DNA of 64,000 nt, taken from Dorea sp. 5-2 (GTDB lineage: Bacteria > Bacillota > Clostridia > Lachnospirales > Lachnospiraceae). The stretch is from NCBI RefSeq assembly GCF_000403455.2, contig NZ_KE159770.1, positions 4,295 to 68,294 of the forward strand. The letters run 5' to 3'. Below, one piece after another: positions 15,969-23,402 of the stretch (positions within the stretch are counted from its first letter, which is position 1; each line of letters begins with the position of its first letter). The notes below the pieces were generated by a model. That model was given only the letters and a program-made list of their open reading frames with translations. It was not told where the DNA came from and searched no databases. Both the position numbers and the translations under genes were made by a program.

Positions 15969-18617
15969 ATGATGATTATGCAGAAATACGGAGTAAATGA
16001 ATTAAGGAGGATGTTCCTTGATTTCTTTGAGAGCAAAGAGCATCTGAAGATGAAGAGTTTTTCACTTGTACCGCACAACGATAAGAGCCTGCTTCTGATC
16101 AATTCGGGTATGGCGCCGCTGAAGCCTTATTTTACCGGACAGGAGATCCCGCCGAGAAGACGGGTGGCGACCTGCCAGAAGTGTATCCGGACAGGAGATA
16201 TCGAGAATGTAGGGAAGACGGCAAGACATGGTACATTCTTTGAGATGCTTGGGAATTTTTCTTTCGGAGATTATTTCAAGAGAGAATCGATCCACTGGAC
16301 CTGGGAGTTCCTGACAGAAGTGGTAGGACTCGATCCGGACAGGCTTTATCCTTCCGTATATCTGGAAGATGACGAGGCATGGGAGATCTGGAATAAAGAG
16401 ATCGGAATCGCAGAAGACCGCATCTTCCGGTTTGGAAAAGAGGATAACTTCTGGGAGCATGGATCCGGTCCGTGCGGCCCTTGTTCCGAGGTCTATTATG
16501 ACCGGGGAGAGAAGTACGGCTGCGGGAAACCGGACTGCACCGTAGGGTGTGAATGCGACCGGTATATGGAGATCTGGAATAACGTGTTTACACAGTTCGA
16601 TAATGATGGAAATAATCATTATACGGAATTGGAACAGAAGAATATAGATACTGGTATGGGACTGGAACGTCTGGCTTGTATCGTGCAGGAAGTGGATTCC
16701 ATGTTCGATATTGATACGATCAAGGCGTTAAGAGAACATGTCTGTGCACTTGCAGGCGTGGAATATGGGAAGGATGCGGCGAACGACGTGTCGATCCGTG
16801 TCATTACGGATCACATCCGTTCGGTCACATTCATGATCTCGGACGGGATTATGCCTTCGAATGAAGGCAGAGGCTACGTGCTGCGCCGTCTTCTTCGCCG
16901 TGCATGCCGTCACGGAAGGCTGCTTGGGATCAAGGGAGAGTTCCTTGTGACGCTTGCCAATACGGTGATCGAGGGCTCTAAGGACGGGTATCCGGAGCTG
17001 GATGAGAAGAAGGAATTCATCTTCAAGGTAATCGCAAAAGAAGAAGAACAGTTCAATAAGACGATCGACCAGGGATTGTCGATTCTCTCCGAGATGGAAA
17101 AAGAGATGGAGGCAAAGGAAGAAAAGACGCTGAAAGGCGCGGATGCGTTCAAATTATATGATACCTTCGGATTCCCGTTAGATCTGACGAAAGAGATCCT
17201 GGAAGAGAAGGGAATGTCCGTGGATGAAAAAGGGTTCCATGAGGCGATGGAGGTTCAGAGAGAGACGGCAAGAGCAGCGCGTGAAGTGACGAATTATATG
17301 GGAGCGGATGTGACGGTCTATGAATCCATTGATCCGAGTATCACCACCGAGTTCGTCGGTTATGAGAATCTTACCTATGATTCTAAGATCACCGTGCTTA
17401 CAACGGATACGGAACTGACAGACGCCCTCCTGGAAGGAGAGCAGGGAACGGTCTTCGTAGAGCAGACGCCGTTCTACGCCACCAGCGGCGGCCAGGAAGC
17501 CGATAAGGGAGTGATCCGCACGGCAGACGGAGAATTCCAGGTAGAGGACGTCGTGAAGCTCTTAGGCGGGAAATTCGGCCATATCGGGCATGTGACAAAG
17601 GGAATGGTAAAAGTGGGAGATATGGCGGCTCTTGAGGTGGAGCCGGAGAACCGGGCATGTTCGGCGAATAATCACAGTGCGACGCACCTGCTTCATAAAG
17701 CGCTGCGTATCGTGCTTGGCAATCATGTGGAACAGGCAGGATCTTCTGTGAACGCAGACAGGCTTCGTTTTGACTTCACGCATTTCTCCGCGCTGACGGC
17801 ACAGGAGCTTAAGAGAGTCGAGGAGATCGTCAACGAGCAGATCAGAAAAGGGCTTGCCGTTAAGGTAGAGAATCTTCCGATCGAAGAAGCGAGAAAGACG
17901 GGAGCGGCGGCGCTATTCGGTGAGAAATACGGCGATATCGTAAGAGTTGTCAGTATGGGAGACTTCTCTGTCGAATTCTGCGGCGGCACGCATGTGGCGA
18001 ATACAGGAGCCGTCACGGCATTTAAGATTCTCTCTGAGACCGGCGTCGCGGCTGGCGTAAGGAGGATAGAGGCGCTGACATCCAAGGGGCTTCTTGCATA
18101 TTATAGTGAACTGGAACAGACACTCCATGATACGGCGAAGTTATTAAAAGCAGCGCCGGAGCTATTGCTGGAGAAAGTGGGGCATCTGCTGTCGGAGAAT
18201 AAGGCTCTTCGCAGTGAGGTCGAACAGTTAAAGAGTAAGCTTGCGAAAGATGCGGCGAAGGATGTCATGGATCAGGTGACAGAAGTAAAAGGCGTGAAGC
18301 TGCTCGCCGCAAAGGTAGAAGGCGTAGACATGAACGGGCTTCGGGATCTTGGCGATCAGTTGAAAGAGAAGCTCGGCGAAGGTGTGGTCATGCTTGCGTC
18401 AGCGGCGAACGGAAAAGTGAGTCTGGTCGCTATGGCGACAAAAGAGGCGATGGATCAGGGAGCACATGCCGGCAATCTGATCAAGGCAGCAGCGGCTCTG
18501 GTAGGCGGAGGCGGCGGCGGAAGGCCGAATATGGCGCAGGCTGGCGGAAAGAATCCTGACGGGATCGAGGCGGCTCTGGCAAAAGCGGCGGACGTATTAG
18601 CAGACCAGTTGGGATAG
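15969..18617 (+). CDS. alaS: Alanyl-tRNA synthetase AlaS
   Basis: 882 aa, full length for bacterial AlaS. Charges tRNA-Ala. The N-terminal catalytic core has the class II motifs (LINSGMAPLKPYF, then RHGTFFEMLGNFSFGD). The editing domain carries the zinc site HxxxH at His569/His573 (SATHLL) and CGGTH at Cys671/His675. The C-terminal C-Ala domain ends with the glycine-rich ALVGGGGGGRPNMAQAGG that is typical of the family. The ATG at 15969 follows AAAGGAATGG; an alternative in-frame ATG is at 15978. No T-box leader fits in the 60 bp before it, so tRNA-dependent antitermination is unlikely here. Confidence 0.97.
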   Translation: MMIMQKYGVNELRRMFLDFFESKEHLKMKSFSLVPHNDKSLLLINSGMAPLKPYFTGQEIPPRRRVATCQKCIRTGDIENVGKTARHGTFFEMLGNFSFGDYFKRESIHWTWEFLTEVVGLDPDRLYPSVYLEDDEAWEIWNKEIGIAEDRIFRFGKEDNFWEHGSGPCGPCSEVYYDRGEKYGCGKPDCTVGCECDRYMEIWNNVFTQFDNDGNNHYTELEQKNIDTGMGLERLACIVQEVDSMFDIDTIKALREHVCALAGVEYGKDAANDVSIRVITDHIRSVTFMISDGIMPSNEGRGYVLRRLLRRACRHGRLLGIKGEFLVTLANTVIEGSKDGYPELDEKKEFIFKVIAKEEEQFNKTIDQGLSILSEMEKEMEAKEEKTLKGADAFKLYDTFGFPLDLTKEILEEKGMSVDEKGFHEAMEVQRETARAAREVTNYMGADVTVYESIDPSITTEFVGYENLTYDSKITVLTTDTELTDALLEGEQGTVFVEQTPFYATSGGQEADKGVIRTADGEFQVEDVVKLLGGKFGHIGHVTKGMVKVGDMAALEVEPENRACSANNHSATHLLHKALRIVLGNHVEQAGSSVNADRLRFDFTHFSALTAQELKRVEEIVNEQIRKGLAVKVENLPIEEARKTGAAALFGEKYGDIVRVVSMGDFSVEFCGGTHVANTGAVTAFKILSETGVAAGVRRIEALTSKGLLAYYSELEQTLHDTAKLLKAAPELLLEKVGHLLSENKALRSEVEQLKSKLAKDAAKDVMDQVTEVKGVKLLAAKVEGVDMNGLRDLGDQLKEKLGEGVVMLASAANGKVSLVAMATKEAMDQGAHAGNLIKAAAALVGGGGGGRPNMAQAGGKNPDGIEAALAKAADVLADQLG

Positions 18618-18636
18618 AGATATTTGGAGTATAAAA

Positions 18637-19590
18637 GTGATGAGATGTTTATATTGTGGGCATGAGAATGCTCCGGATGCCGTCTTCTGTGAGAATTGTG
18701 GGAAATCCCTTGCAGGTTCCGATCAAGAGCCTACCTTCTTCTGTCCGGAGTGCGGGACGGAGAATGAAGCAGACGCACTATACTGTGAGGGTTGCGGGAA
18801 CAGGCTTGGCGTCCGGACGCCAGGGGAAGTCCCGCCTCAGAAGAGTAAAAGGGCGCTTTTCATAATCGGCGTCCTGCTCGTTGTTATCGTGTGCCTGGGC
18901 GCCGGGGGATTCTTTGCATATAGGATCTATGAGGATCACCGTTCGGAGATCGCAGAAGAGGCAGAAGAGGAAGAAATCCGGGAAGCAAAAGCGGATAAAA
19001 AGAAACAGGATACAGAAAAAGAAGAAACAGCGAAAGATACGAAAGAAGACGATGAGGCGGACGAAGAGCCGGAAGATGCAGGCGGGGAGGCGTCAGAGCC
19101 GAAGCAGCAGCCGGAACAGTCACAGCAGGCGCCTATACAACAGGCACAGGCGCCTGTCATAACCATGCAGAATGTCAGCGGAGTCTCCGCCTCGTCGGAA
19201 CTGGCAGAAGCGAATGTGGTGCATTCGGCTTCACGGACCATGGACGGAGATAAGAACACGGCATGGGTTGAAGGGGCGGACGGTCAGGGATACGGACAGT
19301 CGATCCGATTTGATTTTAACAATGTGTATCTTGTAAGTGGTATACGGATCCGTGCAGGATATCATAAGAATGACGATATCTATTATAAGAATTCCAGGCC
19401 GAAAGAGATCTGCATGGAGTATTCAGACGGCACCAGTGAGATCTTGTATCTGAACGATGCGGGGTTGACGGAACAAGTTCTGACGTTTTCGCGTCCCGTT
19501 GAGACGAGTATGGTGAATCTTATCATCGAGTCTGTATATCCGGGCGTAAAATACGAAGATACCTGTATATCGGAAATTACGTTTTTCTGA
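18637..19590 (+). CDS. Zinc-ribbon membrane protein with discoidin-like (NADase-type glycan-binding) domain
   Basis: 317 aa in three parts. Residues 1-55 contain two zinc ribbons (CLYCGH...CENCG and CPECGT...CEGCG). A single transmembrane helix spans about 70-93. A highly charged, low-complexity Glu/Lys/Ala linker (about 100-165) then a Gln/Pro-rich piece lead to a C-terminal beta domain (about 180-317). This has SASRTMDGDKNTAWVEGADG and IRFDFNNVYLVSGIRIRAGY, the pattern of F5/8-type or NADase-type glycan-binding domains. The zinc ribbons are probably cytoplasmic and the binding domain extracellular. Start is GTG at 18637, or ATG at 18640, after TTGGAG. The function is unknown; binding to a cell-wall or host glycan is plausible. 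It lies just upstream of a VanX-type lipoprotein. Confidence 0.75.
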   Translation: MMRCLYCGHENAPDAVFCENCGKSLAGSDQEPTFFCPECGTENEADALYCEGCGNRLGVRTPGEVPPQKSKRALFIIGVLLVVIVCLGAGGFFAYRIYEDHRSEIAEEAEEEEIREAKADKKKQDTEKEETAKDTKEDDEADEEPEDAGGEASEPKQQPEQSQQAPIQQAQAPVITMQNVSGVSASSELAEANVVHSASRTMDGDKNTAWVEGADGQGYGQSIRFDFNNVYLVSGIRIRAGYHKNDDIYYKNSRPKEICMEYSDGTSEILYLNDAGLTEQVLTFSRPVETSMVNLIIESVYPGVKYEDTCISEITFF

Positions 19591-19660
19591 TGAAGTATAT
19601 TGTGAGAGTATCAAATGAGTCGGAAAATTTTCGGAAAATTATATGTATGGCGGGGATAAG

Positions 19661-20404
19661 ATGAGAAATATAAAATGGATCCTTTACCTGTGTATTTCGG
19701 TTAGTCTAAGCGGGTGTACATTCTCCGGGAGCGCAGAAGCCAGAGAATGCTTCGTAGAAAGCCATATGGGCGGAGGGATCCCGAATCGCCCGATGGAATA
19801 TGACGAGACGGCGTATCAGCTGCAGCCCGAAGCGGATGAGGGAGAAAAAACGGAACCAGGAGACGGGGAATTCGTGAAAGTTAAGGAATACATACCGGAT
19901 ATCCTGATAGATTTAAAATATGCAACGGCAGATAATTTCACCGGTGAGATCATCTATGATTTTCAGGATGCATATCTGCGCTACGGGACGGTCCGCAGGC
20001 TTAAGAGAGTGCAGGAAGCAGTGAGGCAGGATGGGTATTTACTGAAGATCTGGGATGCATTCAGACCGGTGCCGGCACAGTTCAAACTCTGGAAGATCTG
20101 TCCCGATCCCCGTTATGTTGCGGATCCGAATACCGGATATTCTTCTCATAGCAAGGGAAATACGGTTGATATCACCCTGACGTCAAAGGACGGAAAAGAG
20201 GTGGTGATGCCGACAGGGTTCGATGATTTTTCCGCTGTTGCGGACAGAGACTACAGTGATTGTCCCGAAGAGGCGGCGCAGAATGCAAGATATCTTGAGA
20301 ATATAATGATAAGCAATGGTTTCGTTCCATATGCGGGAGAGTGGTGGCATTTTGCAGATGAAGATTCCTATGCAGTGGAAGAGGTATTTTGCCCAACCGG
20401 CTAA
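19661..20404 (+). CDS. VanX-type D-Ala-D-Ala dipeptidase lipoprotein
   Basis: 247 aa from ATG 19661, after GGCGGGGATA. The signal peptide ends in the lipobox LSGC (Cys19), so it is a membrane-anchored lipoprotein outside the cell. The mature part is an M15D dipeptidase: the Arg of WDAFRPV (Arg135), zinc ligands His163 and Asp170 in SSHSKGNTVD, and the catalytic Glu and third ligand in GEWWHF (Glu227, His230). All active residues of VanX/DdpX are present. Unlike the resistance enzyme VanX, which is cytoplasmic, this one is secreted, and no vanH/vanA/vanS/vanR genes are adjacent. It more likely recycles or remodels peptidoglycan peptides than confers glycopeptide resistance. Confidence 0.85.
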   Translation: MRNIKWILYLCISVSLSGCTFSGSAEARECFVESHMGGGIPNRPMEYDETAYQLQPEADEGEKTEPGDGEFVKVKEYIPDILIDLKYATADNFTGEIIYDFQDAYLRYGTVRRLKRVQEAVRQDGYLLKIWDAFRPVPAQFKLWKICPDPRYVADPNTGYSSHSKGNTVDITLTSKDGKEVVMPTGFDDFSAVADRDYSDCPEEAAQNARYLENIMISNGFVPYAGEWWHFADEDSYAVEEVFCPTG

Positions 20405-20450
20405 AATATGACGAAATAGCTGAAATATAGCCTAAATACCGAAAAAAATA

Positions 20451-20478
20451 TTGACGTAATGGAAATATGTGTTATAAT
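20451..20478 (+). promoter_or_regulatory. Sigma-A promoter of rpsU
   Basis: TTGACG (20451-20456) and TATAAT (20473-20478) with a 16-bp spacer, 78 bp before the rpsU start. It separates rpsU from the preceding lipoprotein gene. Confidence 0.75.
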
Positions 20479-20555
20479 CTAATGTAGTGCAAGAAAATAC
20501 CCGATCAGTCGTATAATGCACAATATAGACTGGAGGGGAGGTTAGGTGTGAGAGT

Positions 20556-20732
20556 ATGTCAAATGTAATCGTTAAAGAAAACGAGACGTTAGATAGCGCT
20601 TTACGCAGATTCAAAAGAAACTGTGCGAAGGCTGGTATTCAGCAGGAGATTCGTAAGAGAGAGCATTACGAAAAGCCAAGCGTAAGACGTAAGAAAAAGT
20701 CTGAAGCTGCTAGAAAACGCAAATATAATTAA
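20556..20732 (+). CDS. rpsU: 30S ribosomal protein S21
   Basis: 58 aa, small and very basic, located in the small ribosomal subunit near the anti-Shine-Dalgarno region. The sequence begins MSNVIVKENETLDSALRRFK and ends with a run of Lys/Arg (RRKKKSEAARKRKYN), an exact family pattern. Its start is about 9 nt after GGTTAGGTG, with a stronger GGAGGGGAGG a little farther upstream (20532-20541). It has its own promoter and terminator, so it is a monocistronic unit. The gene is short enough to be missed by length-filtered ORF searches. Confidence 0.96.
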   Translation: MSNVIVKENETLDSALRRFKRNCAKAGIQQEIRKREHYEKPSVRRKKKSEAARKRKYN

Positions 20733-20747
20733 TGAATGTGCAGTGAA

Positions 20748-20777
20748 TAGAGTACCTTATGGGTACTCTATTTTTTT
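20748..20777 (+). terminator. Rho-independent terminator of rpsU
   Basis: TAGAGTACC, a short loop, and GGTACTCTA, directly followed by seven Ts. It begins 16 bp after the rpsU stop. Confidence 0.9.
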
Positions 20778-21207
20778 CGGCGCGCTCGGTGAAGCTGGGT
20801 TATACTAGATGACGCCGATGTAAGCCGTGTGTCCTGTAAACCGTTATCAGCTTATTCCTTCGCGATTAAAAGGTCTCGGAAGAGAAGATAGTAGGCGTAG
20901 TGGGCTATGTTAAGATTTTTTGTTCTGTGCGATGCTTCACTGGATAAATATATGTGATCATCACAGTGTTCCTTTGAAGAACTACTATATATTAAGGTCT
21001 CTTTCATCCCATGGCAACAATATAAATAAACTCAAAAAGTAGTATTTTATAGAACTACTATACGAATGCATTTCTATCGGCAATACGGTGCAATGGAGCA
21101 AATACCGTTCGGGAGCTTAATTTCTGTCCGCATATAGTACACTAAAATAGACTTCTCAATATACTAATGATATAAAGTAGAACCAGGAGAGACGAGGAGA
21201 TGAGGGT
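20778..21207. other. 430-bp intergenic region with repeated GAACTACTATA element
   Basis: No open reading frame is supportable. A 12-nt direct repeat AGAACTACTATA occurs at 20978-20989 and 21051-21062. The second copy is preceded by AGTAGT (about 21039-21044), so it can fold as a stem. The composition becomes AT-rich toward the right end. GATATAAAG near 21170-21178 may be the -10 region of the next gene. I recognise no riboswitch, tRNA or known structured RNA, but the size and repeats leave room for a small RNA. Confidence 0.4.
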
Positions 21208-22062
21208 ATGACGAAAAGTGAAGGATCTGGATTCCTCTTAGAACTGCTCCATAAAATGGGAGGTTATATTGACGAAAACGGAATGCTTCAACTGAAAAAA
21301 GGATTTTGCATAGGAGAGAAGATCCCGCCTCATGGGAGTGTGTTCCGGGAGATTGCAGCCAATGTGGAAAAAGCGTACGGCGAAGCGGGGCTGTGTGGAT
21401 TAGGCGATATGGAAGGACGGATGATCCATCAGTTCAGGATGTATATCGACCGGCATAATATTGCGTATATCAGGAAGTATTTTAAGAAAGACGGGATGAC
21501 GGATGAAGAAGCATTAGAGGCATATGTATATGCGCCGGCAGAGCACGGCGGCATGGGCGGCGGGAAGATGCTTCGGGAACCGGCAAGATTCCATAATAAG
21601 TATCCGGCGGGTTCAAGTTACTGGCGGTATCAGCGCAAAAGGGAGAACAAGAAGCGGCTTACTCCGGATTTTCACTCGGAATTTATCATAGATCCGGAGG
21701 GGAATTTCGTCAGTCAGTGGAATGTATTGGAGGAAGATGAATGCGGGAGGATCATCAGTGATATCGAATACTACCGGCGGAAGTATCAGGAACCGGGGAA
21801 CCATAGAGGGAGCGACGGCAGGCAGAGGAATTGGGAAGAAGCGATGCGGCAGATCATGGATACGGAATCCTTCAACTATGCCTCGAAAAATGACAAGGTG
21901 CATCAAAGGCTGGATATCCAACCTCCCGGACAATTTGACTCAGATCTAAGACGGCAGATCTCGCAGGAGTGGAAGAGCCCCTGCAAACATGCAAAGGCTC
22001 TTAGAGATCTGAAAAATCGTTATCGCTATCGTTCGGACAAAGGGGATGGATATTCTGTATAA
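21208..22062 (+). CDS. Uncharacterised 284-aa protein
   Basis: No function can be assigned. The protein is soluble (no signal or membrane helix), basic toward the C-terminus, and rich in Arg, Lys and Tyr. Notable stretches are the Gly-rich YAPAEHGGMGGGKMLREPAR (about 111-130), DFHSEFIIDPEGNFVSQWNV (about 154-173) and MDTESFNYASKNDKVHQRLD (about 218-237). The last two recall streptococcal proteins of the DUF3114 type, where a similar 'ESFNYA-K' stretch occurs near the C-terminus; this is a weak, memory-based impression. The start is supported by GAGACGAGGAGATGAGGGT. It stands alone between an AT-rich gap and the oppositely oriented maf gene, which suggests an accessory gene. Confidence 0.6.
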   Translation: MTKSEGSGFLLELLHKMGGYIDENGMLQLKKGFCIGEKIPPHGSVFREIAANVEKAYGEAGLCGLGDMEGRMIHQFRMYIDRHNIAYIRKYFKKDGMTDEEALEAYVYAPAEHGGMGGGKMLREPARFHNKYPAGSSYWRYQRKRENKKRLTPDFHSEFIIDPEGNFVSQWNVLEEDECGRIISDIEYYRRKYQEPGNHRGSDGRQRNWEEAMRQIMDTESFNYASKNDKVHQRLDIQPPGQFDSDLRRQISQEWKSPCKHAKALRDLKNRYRYRSDKGDGYSV

Positions 22063-22072
22063 GAAGGAACCT

Positions 22073-22666
22073 TTATATTTCCGGAGACAGGGGAGAGGTA
22101 AATTCTTTCAACAATTCCTGATAGAGACGGCAGACGGGGAGCCCGACTACATTGCTGTAATCCCCGCTGATGCATCTTACATGGATGGCAAATGATCCCT
22201 GTATCCCATAGGCGCCTGCTTTGTCTAACGGTTCGCCGCTCTCCACGTAGGCGCGCAGGTCTTCTTTACAGATCGGGCAGAAGGTGACGTCTGTAGATTC
22301 ATAGAAAGTACGGGTGTGTACCTTTCCCTTTTTTGAAATGATCAGAGACACGCCGGTATAGACCTGATGGGTGCGGTCCGCGAGCATCGACAGCATATCG
22401 TAGGCTTCTTGTTTGTCGGCAGGCTTTCCAAGAATCTCATCCCGGTATACGACGATGGTGTCTGCGCCGATCACAACACAATTCTCTTCTTTGTGACGGT
22501 GGAATACATCCGCCGCTTTCTGTGCCGCCAGTTCTGTCACGATTTCCGAAGGAGCCGTCTTTGTATAGGTTTCTTCGGCAAGAGAGGGGATGATCTCGAA
22601 TTGGAATCCTGCCTGTGTCAGTAATTCTTTCCTTCTCGGCGAAGCCGATGCCAGTATGTATTTCAT
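22073..22666 (-). CDS. maf: Maf nucleoside triphosphate pyrophosphatase
   Basis: 197 aa. Maf hydrolyses non-canonical or dTTP/UTP nucleotides to monophosphates; overexpression blocks septation in Bacillus. The family start MKYILASASPRRKELLTQAG is exact (phosphate-binding SxSPRR). VVIGADTIVVYRDEILGKP carries the catalytic Asp and Lys. EPLDKAGAYGIQG is the conserved GAYGIQG loop. AGGAGGCG precedes the start on the minus strand. It is the last gene of a leftward run with the P-II-like and DUF1538 genes, which lie 13 and 39 bp apart. Confidence 0.94.
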   Translation of the reverse strand: MKYILASASPRRKELLTQAGFQFEIIPSLAEETYTKTAPSEIVTELAAQKAADVFHRHKEENCVVIGADTIVVYRDEILGKPADKQEAYDMLSMLADRTHQVYTGVSLIISKKGKVHTRTFYESTDVTFCPICKEDLRAYVESGEPLDKAGAYGIQGSFAIHVRCISGDYSNVVGLPVCRLYQELLKEFTSPLSPEI

Positions 22667-22679
22667 AGCGCCTCCTTAT

Positions 22680-23363
22680 CTACAGATCTTCTTCTAACAT
22701 CCGGAGCCCCGCGGTACTGGTAACCGGAAGAGAGAAGGTGATTCCTCCCGCAGGGCTTTGCGGCCCGGCATGTTCCATGATCGCCCGCATGATGGTATTC
22801 TTCTGCTGTGTGCGGACGACGATAAATATCATTTCTTTTTCTTCGGCAAGAGAGATCCCGAGAAATCGTTTGGCATGTTCCACGCCGGTTCCTTTGGCGT
22901 GGATCACGGTTCCGCCCGGGGCGTTCGCGCTTCTGGCGGCATCCATGATCGTCTCGATATATCCTGCATTCGCGATGGTGATCAAAAGTTCATATTCGGT
23001 GTTCTGCAACGTGCTTTCCTCCTTTATAGATAATTCCTGGCCGACGAACAGATACTGCAATGTCTTTTTTCCTCCGACGCTGCTTAGAGGGATCAGGAAG
23101 GCGATCCCTCTTCCGGGGATATCGATCTTTACCTGTGAGTACAACTCCTTCTTTAGCAGCTTCCAGGTATCCCAGGTAACGAACGAAAAATAAAGAGTCT
23201 TTCCCGTCGCCTCGATCCCCAGGTAGTCGAGGACTGCGCTGCTTGCCGTGCCTTCCCCAAGGACGGTCAGTGTAATGTGAATGTTATGCAGCTTGAAAAA
23301 CTGGATGAATTTCTCCCGCATTCCCCGGTTGGTGATGATGCCAAGCAAATATACGGCGTTCAT
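22680..23363 (-). CDS. P-II-like regulatory protein, partner of DUF1538 transporter
   Basis: 227 aa from the ATG at 23363, 6-7 nt after GGGAGGG; the longer reading from 23378 would run through that ribosome site. The protein appears to be two P-II-like (ferredoxin-fold) halves: the second (about 110-220) has NTEYELLITIANAGYIETIM, GGTVIHAKGTG and EKEMIFIVVRTQQKN, much like the GlnB/GlnK core with its T-loop region. The first half is more diverged. It lies immediately downstream of a DUF1538 membrane protein, a pairing seen in other Firmicutes. By analogy with P-II proteins bound to transporters it may gate the membrane partner in response to a nucleotide. The ligand and the uridylylation status are unknown. 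Confidence 0.7.
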   Translation of the reverse strand: MNAVYLLGIITNRGMREKFIQFFKLHNIHITLTVLGEGTASSAVLDYLGIEATGKTLYFSFVTWDTWKLLKKELYSQVKIDIPGRGIAFLIPLSSVGGKKTLQYLFVGQELSIKEESTLQNTEYELLITIANAGYIETIMDAARSANAPGGTVIHAKGTGVEHAKRFLGISLAEEKEMIFIVVRTQQKNTIMRAIMEHAGPQSPAGGITFSLPVTSTAGLRMLEEDL

Positions 23364-23373
23364 AAAATTCCCT

Positions 23374-23395
23374 CCCAATATCTTCCCAATATCTT
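23374..23395. repeat. 11-bp tandem repeat before the P-II-like gene
   Basis: CCCAATATCTT occurs twice in tandem (23374-23384 and 23385-23395) in the short gap between the DUF1538 gene and the P-II-like gene. It overlaps the ribosome-binding site region of the latter on the minus strand. Probably slippage. Confidence 0.7.
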
Positions 23396-23402
23396 AATGC
23401 AT

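Noticed and set aside
19643..20404. A vancomycin-resistance gene cluster around the VanX-type protein
   Set aside because: No vanH, vanA-type ligase or vanRS is adjacent, and this enzyme is a secreted lipoprotein rather than cytoplasmic.
20733..21207. A riboswitch, T-box or tRNA in the rpsU-downstream gap
   Set aside because: No tRNA arms, T-box consensus or riboswitch core could be found by eye. Only repeats and a terminator are supportable.
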